Source: Parahoeflea halophila (lineage in GTDB: Bacteria; Pseudomonadota; Alphaproteobacteria; Rhizobiales; Rhizobiaceae). Taken from it: a stretch of DNA of 64,000 nucleotides. The notes beneath the pieces are model-generated. The model had not been told where the DNA came from, ran no database searches, and saw only the letters and a program-made list of their open reading frames with translations. The position numbers and the translations under genes were made by a program. The stretch spans positions 536,836 through 600,835 of the forward strand of contig NZ_OCPC01000001.1 in assembly GCF_900220985.1 (NCBI RefSeq), given 5' to 3'. Of the stretch, positions 49,834-58,287 are shown piece after piece. Numbering within the stretch: the first letter of the stretch is position 1; every line of letters begins with the position of its first letter.

Positions 49834-51243
49834 TTGGCCAAAGCACGCGTTCAATTCATCTGCCAGTCCTGCGGCACGGTCCACTCCCGCTGGGCCGGTA
49901 AATGTGATGGCTGCGGCGAGTGGAACACGATTGTCGAGGATGATCCGACAGGCGGTGTCGGCGGCGGGCCGGGAACGGCGGCGAAGAAGGGCCGTGCCGT
50001 GGCGCTCGCCAGCCTCTCCGGCGAGATCGAGGAAGCCCCACGCATCCCCACGAAAGTCAGCGAGCTCGACCGCGTCACCGGCGGCGGTTTCGTTCGCGGT
50101 TCCGCTGTACTGGTGGGCGGTGACCCCGGCATCGGCAAATCCACGCTGCTGATGCAGGCCGCGGCAGCGCTCGCCCGCCAGGGCAACCGTGTCATCTATG
50201 TCTCGGGCGAGGAAGCTGTCGCCCAGGTGCGGCTCCGGGCACAGCGTCTGGGTGCCGCCGATTCAGGCGTGCTGCTGGCGGCGGAAACCAATGTCGAGGA
50301 TATCCTCGCCACCCTCGCCGACGGCAAGCGCCCGGATTTCGTCATCATCGATTCGATCCAGACCCTGTGGAGCGATCTCGCCGGATCGGCGCCGGGCACT
50401 GTCACCCAGGTCCGCACCGGCGTGCATGCCATGGTGCGCTATGCCAAGCAGACCGGCGCCGCCATGGTTCTGGTCGGCCATGTCACCAAGGACGGGCAGA
50501 TCGCCGGCCCGCGCGTGGTCGAACACATGGTCGATGCGGTGCTCTATTTCGAAGGCGATCGCGGCCACCACTACCGCATCCTGCGCACGGTGAAGAATCG
50601 CTTTGGCGCCACCGACGAGATCGGTGTCTTCGAAATGTCCGACAAGGGCCTGCGCGAAGTTGCCAACCCGTCCGAACTGTTTCTCGGCGAACGCAACGAC
50701 AAGGCCCCGGGCGCTGCCGTCTTTGCCGGCATCGAAGGCACCCGCCCGGTGCTCGTCGAAGTCCAGGCGCTGGTGGCGCCTTCGAGCCTGGGAACGCCGC
50801 GCAGAGCGGTGATCGGCTGGGATTCCGCCCGGCTTTCGATGATCCTGGCTGTCCTCGAGGCCCATTGCGGCGTCCGCCTTGGCAGCCACGATGTCTACCT
50901 CAACATCGCAGGCGGTTATCGCATTGCCGAACCCGCGGCCGATTTGGCTGTGGCCGCAGCACTGGTTTCCTCCCTCGCCGGGCTTGCCCTTCCCGCCGAT
51001 TGCGTCTATTTCGGCGAAGTCAGCCTGTCCGGGTCCATCCGGCCGGTGGCGCAGACGGGTTTGCGGCTCAAGGAAGCCGAAAAACTCGGCTTCGCCAATG
51101 CGGTGTTGCCATCCGGTTCTGCCGATCTGCCCTCGAAATCGGGCGCGGGTCTGGCCCAGATGGAAACGCTGGCGGATCTGGTGGCACGGATTGCCGGTTC
51201 CAAGGGTGCGCTTGTGACCGGCGGCGACGAGGACGAAAACTGA
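49834..51243 (+). CDS. radA: DNA repair protein RadA
   Basis: A 469-residue protein with an N-terminal zinc finger (CQSCG...CDGCG), a RecA-like core with GGDPGIGKSTLL, the RadA signature KNRFG (VKNRFGATDEIG), and a C-terminal Lon-like domain. It processes recombination intermediates. Start is TTG 49834; the family starts MAKARxxFxCQxCG, exactly here. AAGGGA precedes. Confidence 0.96.
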   Translation: MAKARVQFICQSCGTVHSRWAGKCDGCGEWNTIVEDDPTGGVGGGPGTAAKKGRAVALASLSGEIEEAPRIPTKVSELDRVTGGGFVRGSAVLVGGDPGIGKSTLLMQAAAALARQGNRVIYVSGEEAVAQVRLRAQRLGAADSGVLLAAETNVEDILATLADGKRPDFVIIDSIQTLWSDLAGSAPGTVTQVRTGVHAMVRYAKQTGAAMVLVGHVTKDGQIAGPRVVEHMVDAVLYFEGDRGHHYRILRTVKNRFGATDEIGVFEMSDKGLREVANPSELFLGERNDKAPGAAVFAGIEGTRPVLVEVQALVAPSSLGTPRRAVIGWDSARLSMILAVLEAHCGVRLGSHDVYLNIAGGYRIAEPAADLAVAAALVSSLAGLALPADCVYFGEVSLSGSIRPVAQTGLRLKEAEKLGFANAVLPSGSADLPSKSGAGLAQMETLADLVARIAGSKGALVTGGDEDEN

Positions 51244-51305
51244 ATTCAGCCTATCCGGGCGCCGACAGAGGCAGGGTGGGCAGAGCCTGAACGGAACGCG
51301 ATTTC

Positions 51306-51866
51306 ATGCCCATTACCCTTCTTGACGGCATCCTGCTTGGCATCACGCTGTTTTCGGCGGTGCTGGCCATGGTTCGTGGATTTTCGCGCGAGGTTCTGGC
51401 CGTCGCATCGTGGATCGCAGCCGCAGCCGCCGCCTATTTCCTTTATCCCTTGCTCACCCCGCTGGCGCTGAAATACACGTCATCCGACAAGATCGCCATG
51501 ATCGGCTCGGCTGCGGTCGTTTTCCTGATTGCGCTGATCCTGGTGTCCTACATCACCATGCGGATTGCCGATTTCATCATCGACAGCCGCATCGGTGCGC
51601 TTGACCGGACGCTGGGTTTCGTATTCGGCGCCGCCCGCGGCGTGCTCCTGGTGGTCGTGGCCATGCTGTTCTTCAACTGGCTGGTGGCAACGCCGAAGCA
51701 GCCTGAATGGGTCGTCACCGCGAAATCCAAACCGATGCTGGATTCGCTGGGAGCAAAGCTGGTTAACATGCTGCCCGACAATGCCGACGCAACGATCCTC
51801 GAGCGCCTGCGTGGCAGCAGTGCCGCCGAACCGGGATCCGAGGCGGCACCCGCCACAAGCGGATGA
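51306..51866 (+). CDS. cvpA: CvpA family protein
   Basis: A 186-residue inner-membrane protein with four hydrophobic segments (ITLLDGILLGITLFSAVLAM..., AASWIAAAAAAYFLY..., IGSAAVVFLIALILVSY..., GAARGVLLVVVAMLFF) and a polar C terminus. Named for colicin V production; in many genomes it precedes purF, as here. Function unclear. Confidence 0.9.
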   Translation: MPITLLDGILLGITLFSAVLAMVRGFSREVLAVASWIAAAAAAYFLYPLLTPLALKYTSSDKIAMIGSAAVVFLIALILVSYITMRIADFIIDSRIGALDRTLGFVFGAARGVLLVVVAMLFFNWLVATPKQPEWVVTAKSKPMLDSLGAKLVNMLPDNADATILERLRGSSAAEPGSEAAPATSG

Positions 51867-51918
51867 CAGATTGCCGGCCGGGATCCATCCGGCAGGTCTA
51901 CACGAGGGTTCGACGCCG

Positions 51919-53385
51919 ATGACAGACAGTGGCTTGAAACCGGTCGACAACGAAGCTGATGATTTTCACGACGAATGCGGCGTGTTCGGCATTTTCGGAA
52001 AATCGGAAGCCGCTGCCGTGGTCACGCTTGGCTTGCACGCGCTCCAGCACCGGGGCCAGGAGGCTGCCGGTATCGTCGCCTTCGACGGCAAGCAGTTTTC
52101 TGTCGAGCGCCATGTCGGGCTGATCGGCGACACCTTCACCAAGCGATCGGTCATGGACCGGCTGCCCGGTGACCGCGCCATCGGCCATACCCGCTACTCC
52201 ACCACCGGTGGCGAGGGCCTGCGCAACGTCCAGCCGTTCTTTGCGGAATTTGCCGGCGGCGGCTTTGCCATCGCGCACAATGGCAACATCACCAACGCGC
52301 TCACCGTGCAACGCGAGCTGCAGAAGCGCGGCTCGATCTTCTCGTCGACCTCGGACACCGAAACCATCCTGCATCTCATCGCCGTCAGCGAGAAGGACAG
52401 GATCGTGCCGAAATTCATCGACGCGATCACCCGCCTGGAAGGCGCCTACTCCCTGGTCGGCCTGTCAGAGAAGAAGATGATCGGCGCGCGCGACCCGCTC
52501 GGCATCCGGCCGCTTTGCATCGGCGATCTCGATGGCGCCTATATTCTTGCGTCAGAAACCTGCGCGCTCGACATCATCGGCGCCCGCTTTGTCCGCGAAG
52601 TCGAACCCGGCGAGGTGGTGGTGATTACCCGCAAGGGCATCGAAAGCCATTTCCCCTTCGAAAAGCAGCCCTCCCGGCTCTGCATCTTCGAGTATGTCTA
52701 TTTCGCCCGTCCCGATTCGACGATCCAGAGCCGCAACGTCTATGAATCGCGCAAGAAGATCGGACAGGAACTGGCCAAGGAATGCCCGGTCGATGCCGAT
52801 GTCATCATTCCGGTGCCCGATTCCGGCACGCCCGCGGCAATCGGCTTTGCACAGGAAGCCAACCTGCCTTTCGAACTCGGCATCATTCGAAATCATTATG
52901 TCGGCCGCACCTTCATCGCGCCCTCGTCGGAAATCCGGCACATGGGCGTCAAGCTCAAGCTCAATCCCAACCGGAACATGATCGAGGGCAAGCGCGTCGT
53001 GCTGGTCGATGATTCCATTGTCCGCGGCACGACCAGCCAGAAAATCGTGCAGCTGGTCCGGGAAGCCGGCGCCCGCGAAGTGCACATGCGCATTGCCTCT
53101 CCGCCCACGATGTCGTCGTGCTTCTACGGGGTCGATACGCCGGAGAAGTCCAAGCTGCTCGCCTCGCGCATGTCGGTCGACGCCATGGCGGACTTTATCC
53201 GGGTGGACAGCCTCGGCTTTGTTTCCATCGACGGGCTCTACCGCGCGGTGCGCGAGCCAGGCCGCAATTCCGAATGCCCGCAATTCTGTGACGCCTGTTT
53301 TACCGGCGACTACCCGACGACGCTCACCGATCAGGAAGATCAGGTAAATGTCCGCAGCCTTTCGCTGCTGGCCAACAACGGATAA
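51919..53385 (+). CDS. purF: Amidophosphoribosyltransferase
   Basis: A 488-residue first enzyme of purine synthesis: PRPP + glutamine to phosphoribosylamine. The N-terminal Ntn glutaminase has a short propeptide, then Cys20 in DECGVFGIFG; the PRPP motif is VVLVDDSIVRGTTS. ATG 51919 follows ACGAGGG, 11 bases away. In the usual place after cvpA. Confidence 0.96.
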   Translation: MTDSGLKPVDNEADDFHDECGVFGIFGKSEAAAVVTLGLHALQHRGQEAAGIVAFDGKQFSVERHVGLIGDTFTKRSVMDRLPGDRAIGHTRYSTTGGEGLRNVQPFFAEFAGGGFAIAHNGNITNALTVQRELQKRGSIFSSTSDTETILHLIAVSEKDRIVPKFIDAITRLEGAYSLVGLSEKKMIGARDPLGIRPLCIGDLDGAYILASETCALDIIGARFVREVEPGEVVVITRKGIESHFPFEKQPSRLCIFEYVYFARPDSTIQSRNVYESRKKIGQELAKECPVDADVIIPVPDSGTPAAIGFAQEANLPFELGIIRNHYVGRTFIAPSSEIRHMGVKLKLNPNRNMIEGKRVVLVDDSIVRGTTSQKIVQLVREAGAREVHMRIASPPTMSSCFYGVDTPEKSKLLASRMSVDAMADFIRVDSLGFVSIDGLYRAVREPGRNSECPQFCDACFTGDYPTTLTDQEDQVNVRSLSLLANNG

Positions 53386-53394
53386 TCCAAAGCA

Positions 53395-54132
53395 ATGACT
53401 TCACTTCAAGGACGTATCGCGCTCGTAACCGGCGCTTCCCGTGGCATTGGCTACTGGACCGCATTGGCGCTGGCCAAAGAGGGTGCGCATGTCATCGCTG
53501 TCGCCCGCACCACCGGAGGCCTTGAAGAGCTCGACGACGCCATCCAGGCCGCCGGCGGCACCGCCACGCTGGTGCCGATGGACCTGACCGACATGCAGGC
53601 CGTCGACCGGTTGGGTGCTGCCATCAACGAGCGTTGGGGCAAGCTCGACATTCTTGTCGCCAATGCCGGCGTGCTTGGCACCATCTCGCCGGTGGGCCAT
53701 GTCGAGGCCAAGGTGTTTGACAAGGTCATGGCGGTCAATGTCACCGCAACCTGGCGCGTCATCCGCTCGGTAGAGCCGCTGCTGCTGAAGTCCGATGCCG
53801 GCCGGGCGTTGATCCTGTCTTCGGGCGTTGCCCATTCCGCCCGCGCCTTCTGGGGTCCCTACGCAGCGTCCAAGGCGGCGGTCGAGACCCTCGCCCGTGT
53901 CTGGGCGGCGGAAACCGAGAAGACCGCTCTCAAGGTCAATTCCATTGATCCCGGCGCCACCCGGACGGCAATGCGCGCGCAGGCGATGCCGGGCGAAAAT
54001 CCCGAGACGCTGCCGCATCCCGAGGAGACGGCTGCGAAACTGGTTCCGCTCTGCGCTCCGAGCTGCCTCGAGTCCGGCAAGCTGTTCCGGGTGGCGGAAA
54101 ACCGCTTCTTCGACTACCAGCTGCCTGTCTGA
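53395..54132 (+). CDS. Short-chain dehydrogenase/reductase
   Basis: A 245-residue classical SDR with cofactor motif TGASRGIG, NAG motif ILVANAGVLG, the Ser in LILSSGVAHS, and a catalytic YxxxK (PYAASKAA, Y and K four apart). It follows purF by nine bases and may be cotranscribed. Substrate unknown. A good match to the SDR seen after purF in related genomes. Confidence 0.9.
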   Translation: MTSLQGRIALVTGASRGIGYWTALALAKEGAHVIAVARTTGGLEELDDAIQAAGGTATLVPMDLTDMQAVDRLGAAINERWGKLDILVANAGVLGTISPVGHVEAKVFDKVMAVNVTATWRVIRSVEPLLLKSDAGRALILSSGVAHSARAFWGPYAASKAAVETLARVWAAETEKTALKVNSIDPGATRTAMRAQAMPGENPETLPHPEETAAKLVPLCAPSCLESGKLFRVAENRFFDYQLPV

Positions 54133-54159
54133 GCGCCGAGCCGCGCCGCAAGCGCCCTG

Positions 54160-54192
54160 AAACCGGTTCCAATTGCGCAAGATCGGCTCTAG
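54160..54192. repeat. Rhizobial-type intergenic repeat, copy 2
   Basis: AAACCGGTTCC (54160-54170) and GGCTCTAG (54185-54192), 25 bases apart, match the copy at 32451-32484. The surrounding sequence differs. It is in the gap after the SDR gene. Confidence 0.45.
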
Positions 54193-54267
54193 GCTTGCCA
54201 CGGACGCGGTTGCCGGTTCGACAATTGAACCACCCTCACGGGCCGGCAGGCACGGAGGAGGATGGTC

Positions 54268-56493
54268 ATGGCGGGTTTTGCGGCAGCAATCGTTGCGCTT
54301 CTGGCAGCGGCCGGTCTGTTGGCGGCACTCTACCTCGCACACAAACGCAACTGCAGCCTCCCTCAGGCGATCGCGCTGCTTAAGCTCCGCAGCCTTTTTC
54401 GGCTGCAGCTGCCCGATCGTTCCGCACCGGCTGAGCGGCCCGTCATCCACGTCTATGCGCGCCAGTCGGGCCTCGATGTCGCAGTCCTCTGGTCATTCCT
54501 CGACCGGCGCTGCCTGCACCTGCTGCACGAGAAAGACCAGCGCTCCCTGTTCCTTTTCGGCCTCCGCCTGATCGGCGAGACGGCTTATGCCGGCGACATC
54601 GCGGCGATCGAGGCGGCGCTTGCTGCCGGACAGTCTGTCAGTGTCCCCTGCCCGCCCGAGATCGAGCCCCAACCGCAAACGCTCCGCGGCTACGGCACGC
54701 TCGCAGCCCTCGCACGAAAGCACGGCGCGGGACTGCGGGCGCTGCATGTCCGCGGCTCGCGCTTCTCGCAATGGTCGGTTCACCCGAGATCAAAAGCGCC
54801 CCGCCACCTGCTTCCCCGCATGAGGCTCGGACAGTCCGATCTTCTCGGATTTGACGACACCAGCCCGGCCGACAATGGCGCAACCGATCCGCGCGATGAA
54901 GACCGTGTGCACGACCTCATGGCTCTGGCCCGTTTTCGCAGCAACAATCTCGAACGCGGCCTGTTCCTCGCCTTTCGCGATGCCTGCGACATCTACGGGA
55001 AGGCCGGTCCGGTGCTCGAGGACGCGCTCGGCGGCAAGCTCACCTACAAGCGGACCCTGATCGGCGCCCGCGCGCTTGGCGCGAAACTCGAAGCCATGAG
55101 CCAGCCGGGTGAAGCGCTCGGCATCCTGCTGCCCAATGCCAATGCCGTCATCGTCACCTTTCTTGCGCTCCAGTCGGCGGGTCGGGTCGCTGCCATGCTC
55201 AATTACACGGCAGGACCCGCAGCACTGGTCTCGGCCCTGTCGACGGCAAGAATCCGCACCGTGCTTTCGAGCCGCGCCTTTGTCGACAAGGCGGGCCTCG
55301 AGGCACCGGTTGCAGCGATCGAAAACGCAGGCGTCAAGATCGTCTGGCTGGAGGAACTGCGCGAGAGCATTTCGGTTCTCGAGAAGGCAAATGCATTCGT
55401 CAACTGGCGCAGACCCCTAAGGCCCGTCAGGGCCAGCGATCCGGCGGTGATCCTGTTCACCTCCGGCTCCGAGGGGACACCCAAGGGCGTGGTTCTCTCG
55501 CACACCAATATTCATGCCAATGCGGCACAGGCCGAAGCCCGCATCGACATTTCGGTCGCGGACAGATTGTTCAACGTGCTTCCGGTGTTCCATTGCTTCG
55601 GGTTGACCGGAGGTGCGATCCTGCCATTGTTTTACGGGGTCCGGCTGTTTCTCTATCCCTCTCCGCTGCATTACCGCAACCTTCCGGCGGTGGCGCGCGA
55701 GGTCAGGCCTTCGATCATGTTCGGCACCGACACCTTCCTGGCAGGCTATGCGCGAACCGCCAAGGATACCGACTTTGAAAGCCTGCGGCTGATCGTGGCC
55801 GGTGCGGAAGCCGTTCGCGCCGAAACCAGAAGGATCTACCGGGAGCGCTTCAACGCCACCGTCATCGAGGGCTTCGGCATGACCGAGACGGCGCCGGTTG
55901 CTGCGGTCAATTCCAGCAGCCACAACAAGGATGGAACGGTCGGACGCCTGTTGCCTGCCATGTCGCTGCGGCTCGAACCGGTGGAAGGCATCAATGACGC
56001 TGGCAGATTGTACGTTTCCGGACCCAATATCATGCTCGGCTACATGCTGGCCTCCGAGCCCGGAAAGCTTCAGCCGCTGAGCAGCGGCTGGCATGATTCC
56101 GGCGATATCGTTGCGGTTGACGAGGACGGCTATATCGCGATCCGCGGCCGCGCCAAGCGCTTTGCCAAGATCGCCGGTGAAATGGTGTCGCTCGGCGCCA
56201 TCGAACTGATGGTGCAACAGCTCTGGCCGGAGGATTTCCACGCCGCTGTCGCCGTCAAGGACAGGCGAAAGGGGGAGCGGATCGTGCTGGTCACCACCAG
56301 GATGCCGGCCTTGCGGGACGAATTGCGCGAATTTTCCCGCCGCTTCGGCGCCACCGAGCTGATGGTGCCGGGCGAGATCATCAACGTTTCCGAGATTCCG
56401 CTCCTCGGCTCGGGCAAGACCGATTACGTCACCGCGCAAAAGATCGCCGACGAGTGGATCAGCTCACACCGTACCGACAACAGCAAAGCCTGA
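54268..56493 (+). CDS. Aas-like acyl-ACP synthetase with a degenerate N-terminal domain
   Basis: A ~741-residue protein. The C-terminal ~510 residues are an AMP-binding enzyme (FTSGSEGTPKGVVLSH, GFGMTETAPVAA, SGWHDSGDIVAVDEDGY) close to the acyl-ACP synthetase half of E. coli Aas. The first ~200 residues have an N-terminal membrane segment (AAIVALLAAAGLLAALYLA) and a region where Aas has its PlsC acyltransferase, but the NHxxxxD motif is absent (HVYARQSGLDVAVLW). It may have lost acyltransferase activity while keeping ligase activity. ATG 54268 is preferred to 54262 because of spacing to GGAGG. Alone, convergent with pssA. Confidence 0.8.
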   Translation: MAGFAAAIVALLAAAGLLAALYLAHKRNCSLPQAIALLKLRSLFRLQLPDRSAPAERPVIHVYARQSGLDVAVLWSFLDRRCLHLLHEKDQRSLFLFGLRLIGETAYAGDIAAIEAALAAGQSVSVPCPPEIEPQPQTLRGYGTLAALARKHGAGLRALHVRGSRFSQWSVHPRSKAPRHLLPRMRLGQSDLLGFDDTSPADNGATDPRDEDRVHDLMALARFRSNNLERGLFLAFRDACDIYGKAGPVLEDALGGKLTYKRTLIGARALGAKLEAMSQPGEALGILLPNANAVIVTFLALQSAGRVAAMLNYTAGPAALVSALSTARIRTVLSSRAFVDKAGLEAPVAAIENAGVKIVWLEELRESISVLEKANAFVNWRRPLRPVRASDPAVILFTSGSEGTPKGVVLSHTNIHANAAQAEARIDISVADRLFNVLPVFHCFGLTGGAILPLFYGVRLFLYPSPLHYRNLPAVAREVRPSIMFGTDTFLAGYARTAKDTDFESLRLIVAGAEAVRAETRRIYRERFNATVIEGFGMTETAPVAAVNSSSHNKDGTVGRLLPAMSLRLEPVEGINDAGRLYVSGPNIMLGYMLASEPGKLQPLSSGWHDSGDIVAVDEDGYIAIRGRAKRFAKIAGEMVSLGAIELMVQQLWPEDFHAAVAVKDRRKGERIVLVTTRMPALRDELREFSRRFGATELMVPGEIINVSEIPLLGSGKTDYVTAQKIADEWISSHRTDNSKA

Positions 56494-56563
56494 CCGGAAA
56501 GACACGAATCGGTTTTTAGACGCCTGCAAGCCTGCAGCACGACCAAGCAGGAACGAACTGGCG

Positions 56564-57466
56564 CTACGCATCAGGCTTGTCGCTGTCGTCTGCCTTGCCA
56601 TCCACGGGCGCGCCGGCATCGGCATCAGCATCCCCGTTTTTGCTGCTCGCAAGCCGCGCTTTGGGCCCGTAACGGCGTGCCCACGCACGCGCACCGAACG
56701 GCAGCGACGCCAGATAGGCCAGCGCCGTCAGCGTCAGCGTCTCCCAGGTGAAGCTCATCAACAGCGACACATAGACCACCGCCGCCAGAATGAACGGCAT
56801 CACAAGGTCACGGCGGACACCGCCGCTGATGCCCTTGCCGGAAAACACCGGCACGCGGCTGATCAGCAGGAAACCGATGAACATGGTATAGGCCGCAGCG
56901 GCAAAGCCCGTGGTCCGGTCGATCGGCAAGCCCATGATGCCGAGATAGACCGGCAACAGCACCAGCAGAGCCCCTGCAGGCGCCGGCACGCCGACGAAGT
57001 AGTAGCTTTGCCACTCCGAGCGCGCCGTGCTTTCGGAAATGACGTTGAACCTCGCCAGCCGCAAGCCTGCGGCAATGGCAAAGACGATCGCCGCAATCCA
57101 CCCGAAGGAGCGCGCCTGATCGAGAATGAACACGTAGAGCACCAGCGCCGGCGCGACACCGAAATTGATGATATCGGCCAGTGAATCCATCTGCGCGCCG
57201 AATTTCGACTGCGCCTTCAGCAACCGCGCCACGCGGCCGTCGACACCGTCGAGAAAGGCCGCCACCAGCACCATCGTCACCGCCATCTGGATCTGGTTTT
57301 CAAAGGCCAGCCGGATCCCGGTCATGCCGGCGCAAATCGCCAGCACCGTGATCAGATTGGGAACCAGCAGCCTAAACGGAATCTCACGCAGCCGCGGACC
57401 GCGACCTTCGTGGTAGTCGGATTCATCCAGACCGTGAGGGTCATAGGGTGGAAACGGCGTTGGCAT
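56564..57466 (-). CDS. pssA: CDP-diacylglycerol-serine O-phosphatidyltransferase
   Basis: A ~300-residue membrane enzyme that makes phosphatidylserine. The CDP-alcohol phosphotransferase motif DGVDGRVARLLKAQSKFGAQ continues with MDSLAD (DGxxAR-x8-Gx3Dx3D). Six to eight helices follow. ATG 57466 has GGGAG six bases before it. It lies 29 bases after psd on the same strand, an operon giving phosphatidylethanolamine. Confidence 0.94.
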   Translation of the reverse strand: MPTPFPPYDPHGLDESDYHEGRGPRLREIPFRLLVPNLITVLAICAGMTGIRLAFENQIQMAVTMVLVAAFLDGVDGRVARLLKAQSKFGAQMDSLADIINFGVAPALVLYVFILDQARSFGWIAAIVFAIAAGLRLARFNVISESTARSEWQSYYFVGVPAPAGALLVLLPVYLGIMGLPIDRTTGFAAAAYTMFIGFLLISRVPVFSGKGISGGVRRDLVMPFILAAVVYVSLLMSFTWETLTLTALAYLASLPFGARAWARRYGPKARLASSKNGDADADAGAPVDGKADDSDKPDA

Positions 57467-57495
57467 GCATGTCTCCCTTTTTGACGGGGTGAACC

Positions 57496-58197
57496 TCAGT
57501 CGCGGCGGCTGACCACGGGGCCCTTGTTCGATCCGAACTCGGCCAGCATCGTTTCGCCTGCAATTGCGGTTTGACCGACGCTGACCAGAGAGCGCGCGGT
57601 CGCTGGCAGAAACACATCCAGACGGGAACCGAAGCGGATCAGGCCGAAACGCTCGCCGGCATCGAGATGCTCGTTCTCTCCGGCCCAGCACAGGATACGC
57701 CGCGCCACCAGTCCGGCGATCTGGACCACGCCGATTTCACCATGACGGTTTGTGTCAATGACCAGGCCACTGCGCTCGTTTTCGAGGCTGGCCTTGTCAA
57801 GTTCGGCGTTGAGAAATGCCCCTTGCGAATAGACCTTGCGGACAACGCGGCCTTTTACCGGTGCTCGGTTCACATGGCAGTCGAACACATTCATGAACAC
57901 CGAGATGCGCAGCATTTCCTCGGTTCCCAGGCCCAGTTCGGCCGGTGGAACCATCCGCACCACCGAGGACACCCGGCCATCCGCCGGGCTGACCACCAGA
58001 TCCTCGTCCAGCGGGGTGACGCGCTCCGGGTCGCGAAAGAAATAGGCGCACCAGGCGGTCAGCACCATGCCAATCCAAAACAGCGGGTCGGCGATCCAGC
58101 CAAGCACAAGTGATGCAACAAAGAATGCTGCGATGAATTTGTAACCTTCGCGATGTACCGGAACCAGCGCGTTGCGTACGCTGTCGATAATGGTCAT
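57496..58197 (-). CDS. psd: Phosphatidylserine decarboxylase proenzyme
   Basis: A 233-residue short-form (Psd-A) proenzyme. N-terminal hydrophobic helices, then [12 protein letters not shown] and the C-terminal Gly-Ser cleavage site (EFGSNKG) for self-cleavage to the pyruvoyl form. Converts phosphatidylserine to phosphatidylethanolamine. ATG 58197 has AGGGAAG before it. Upstream partner of pssA. Confidence 0.94.
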   Translation of the reverse strand: MTIIDSVRNALVPVHREGYKFIAAFFVASLVLGWIADPLFWIGMVLTAWCAYFFRDPERVTPLDEDLVVSPADGRVSSVVRMVPPAELGLGTEEMLRISVFMNVFDCHVNRAPVKGRVVRKVYSQGAFLNAELDKASLENERSGLVIDTNRHGEIGVVQIAGLVARRILCWAGENEHLDAGERFGLIRFGSRLDVFLPATARSLVSVGQTAIAGETMLAEFGSNKGPVVSRRD

Positions 58198-58287
58198 GTC
58201 GTCTTCCCTGATTTGTTCAATGGCCGTGCCTACAGCAATTCGCCGCAAAGGGGAAACCACTTTGCAGCGCCAATTGCGCACACGCCC

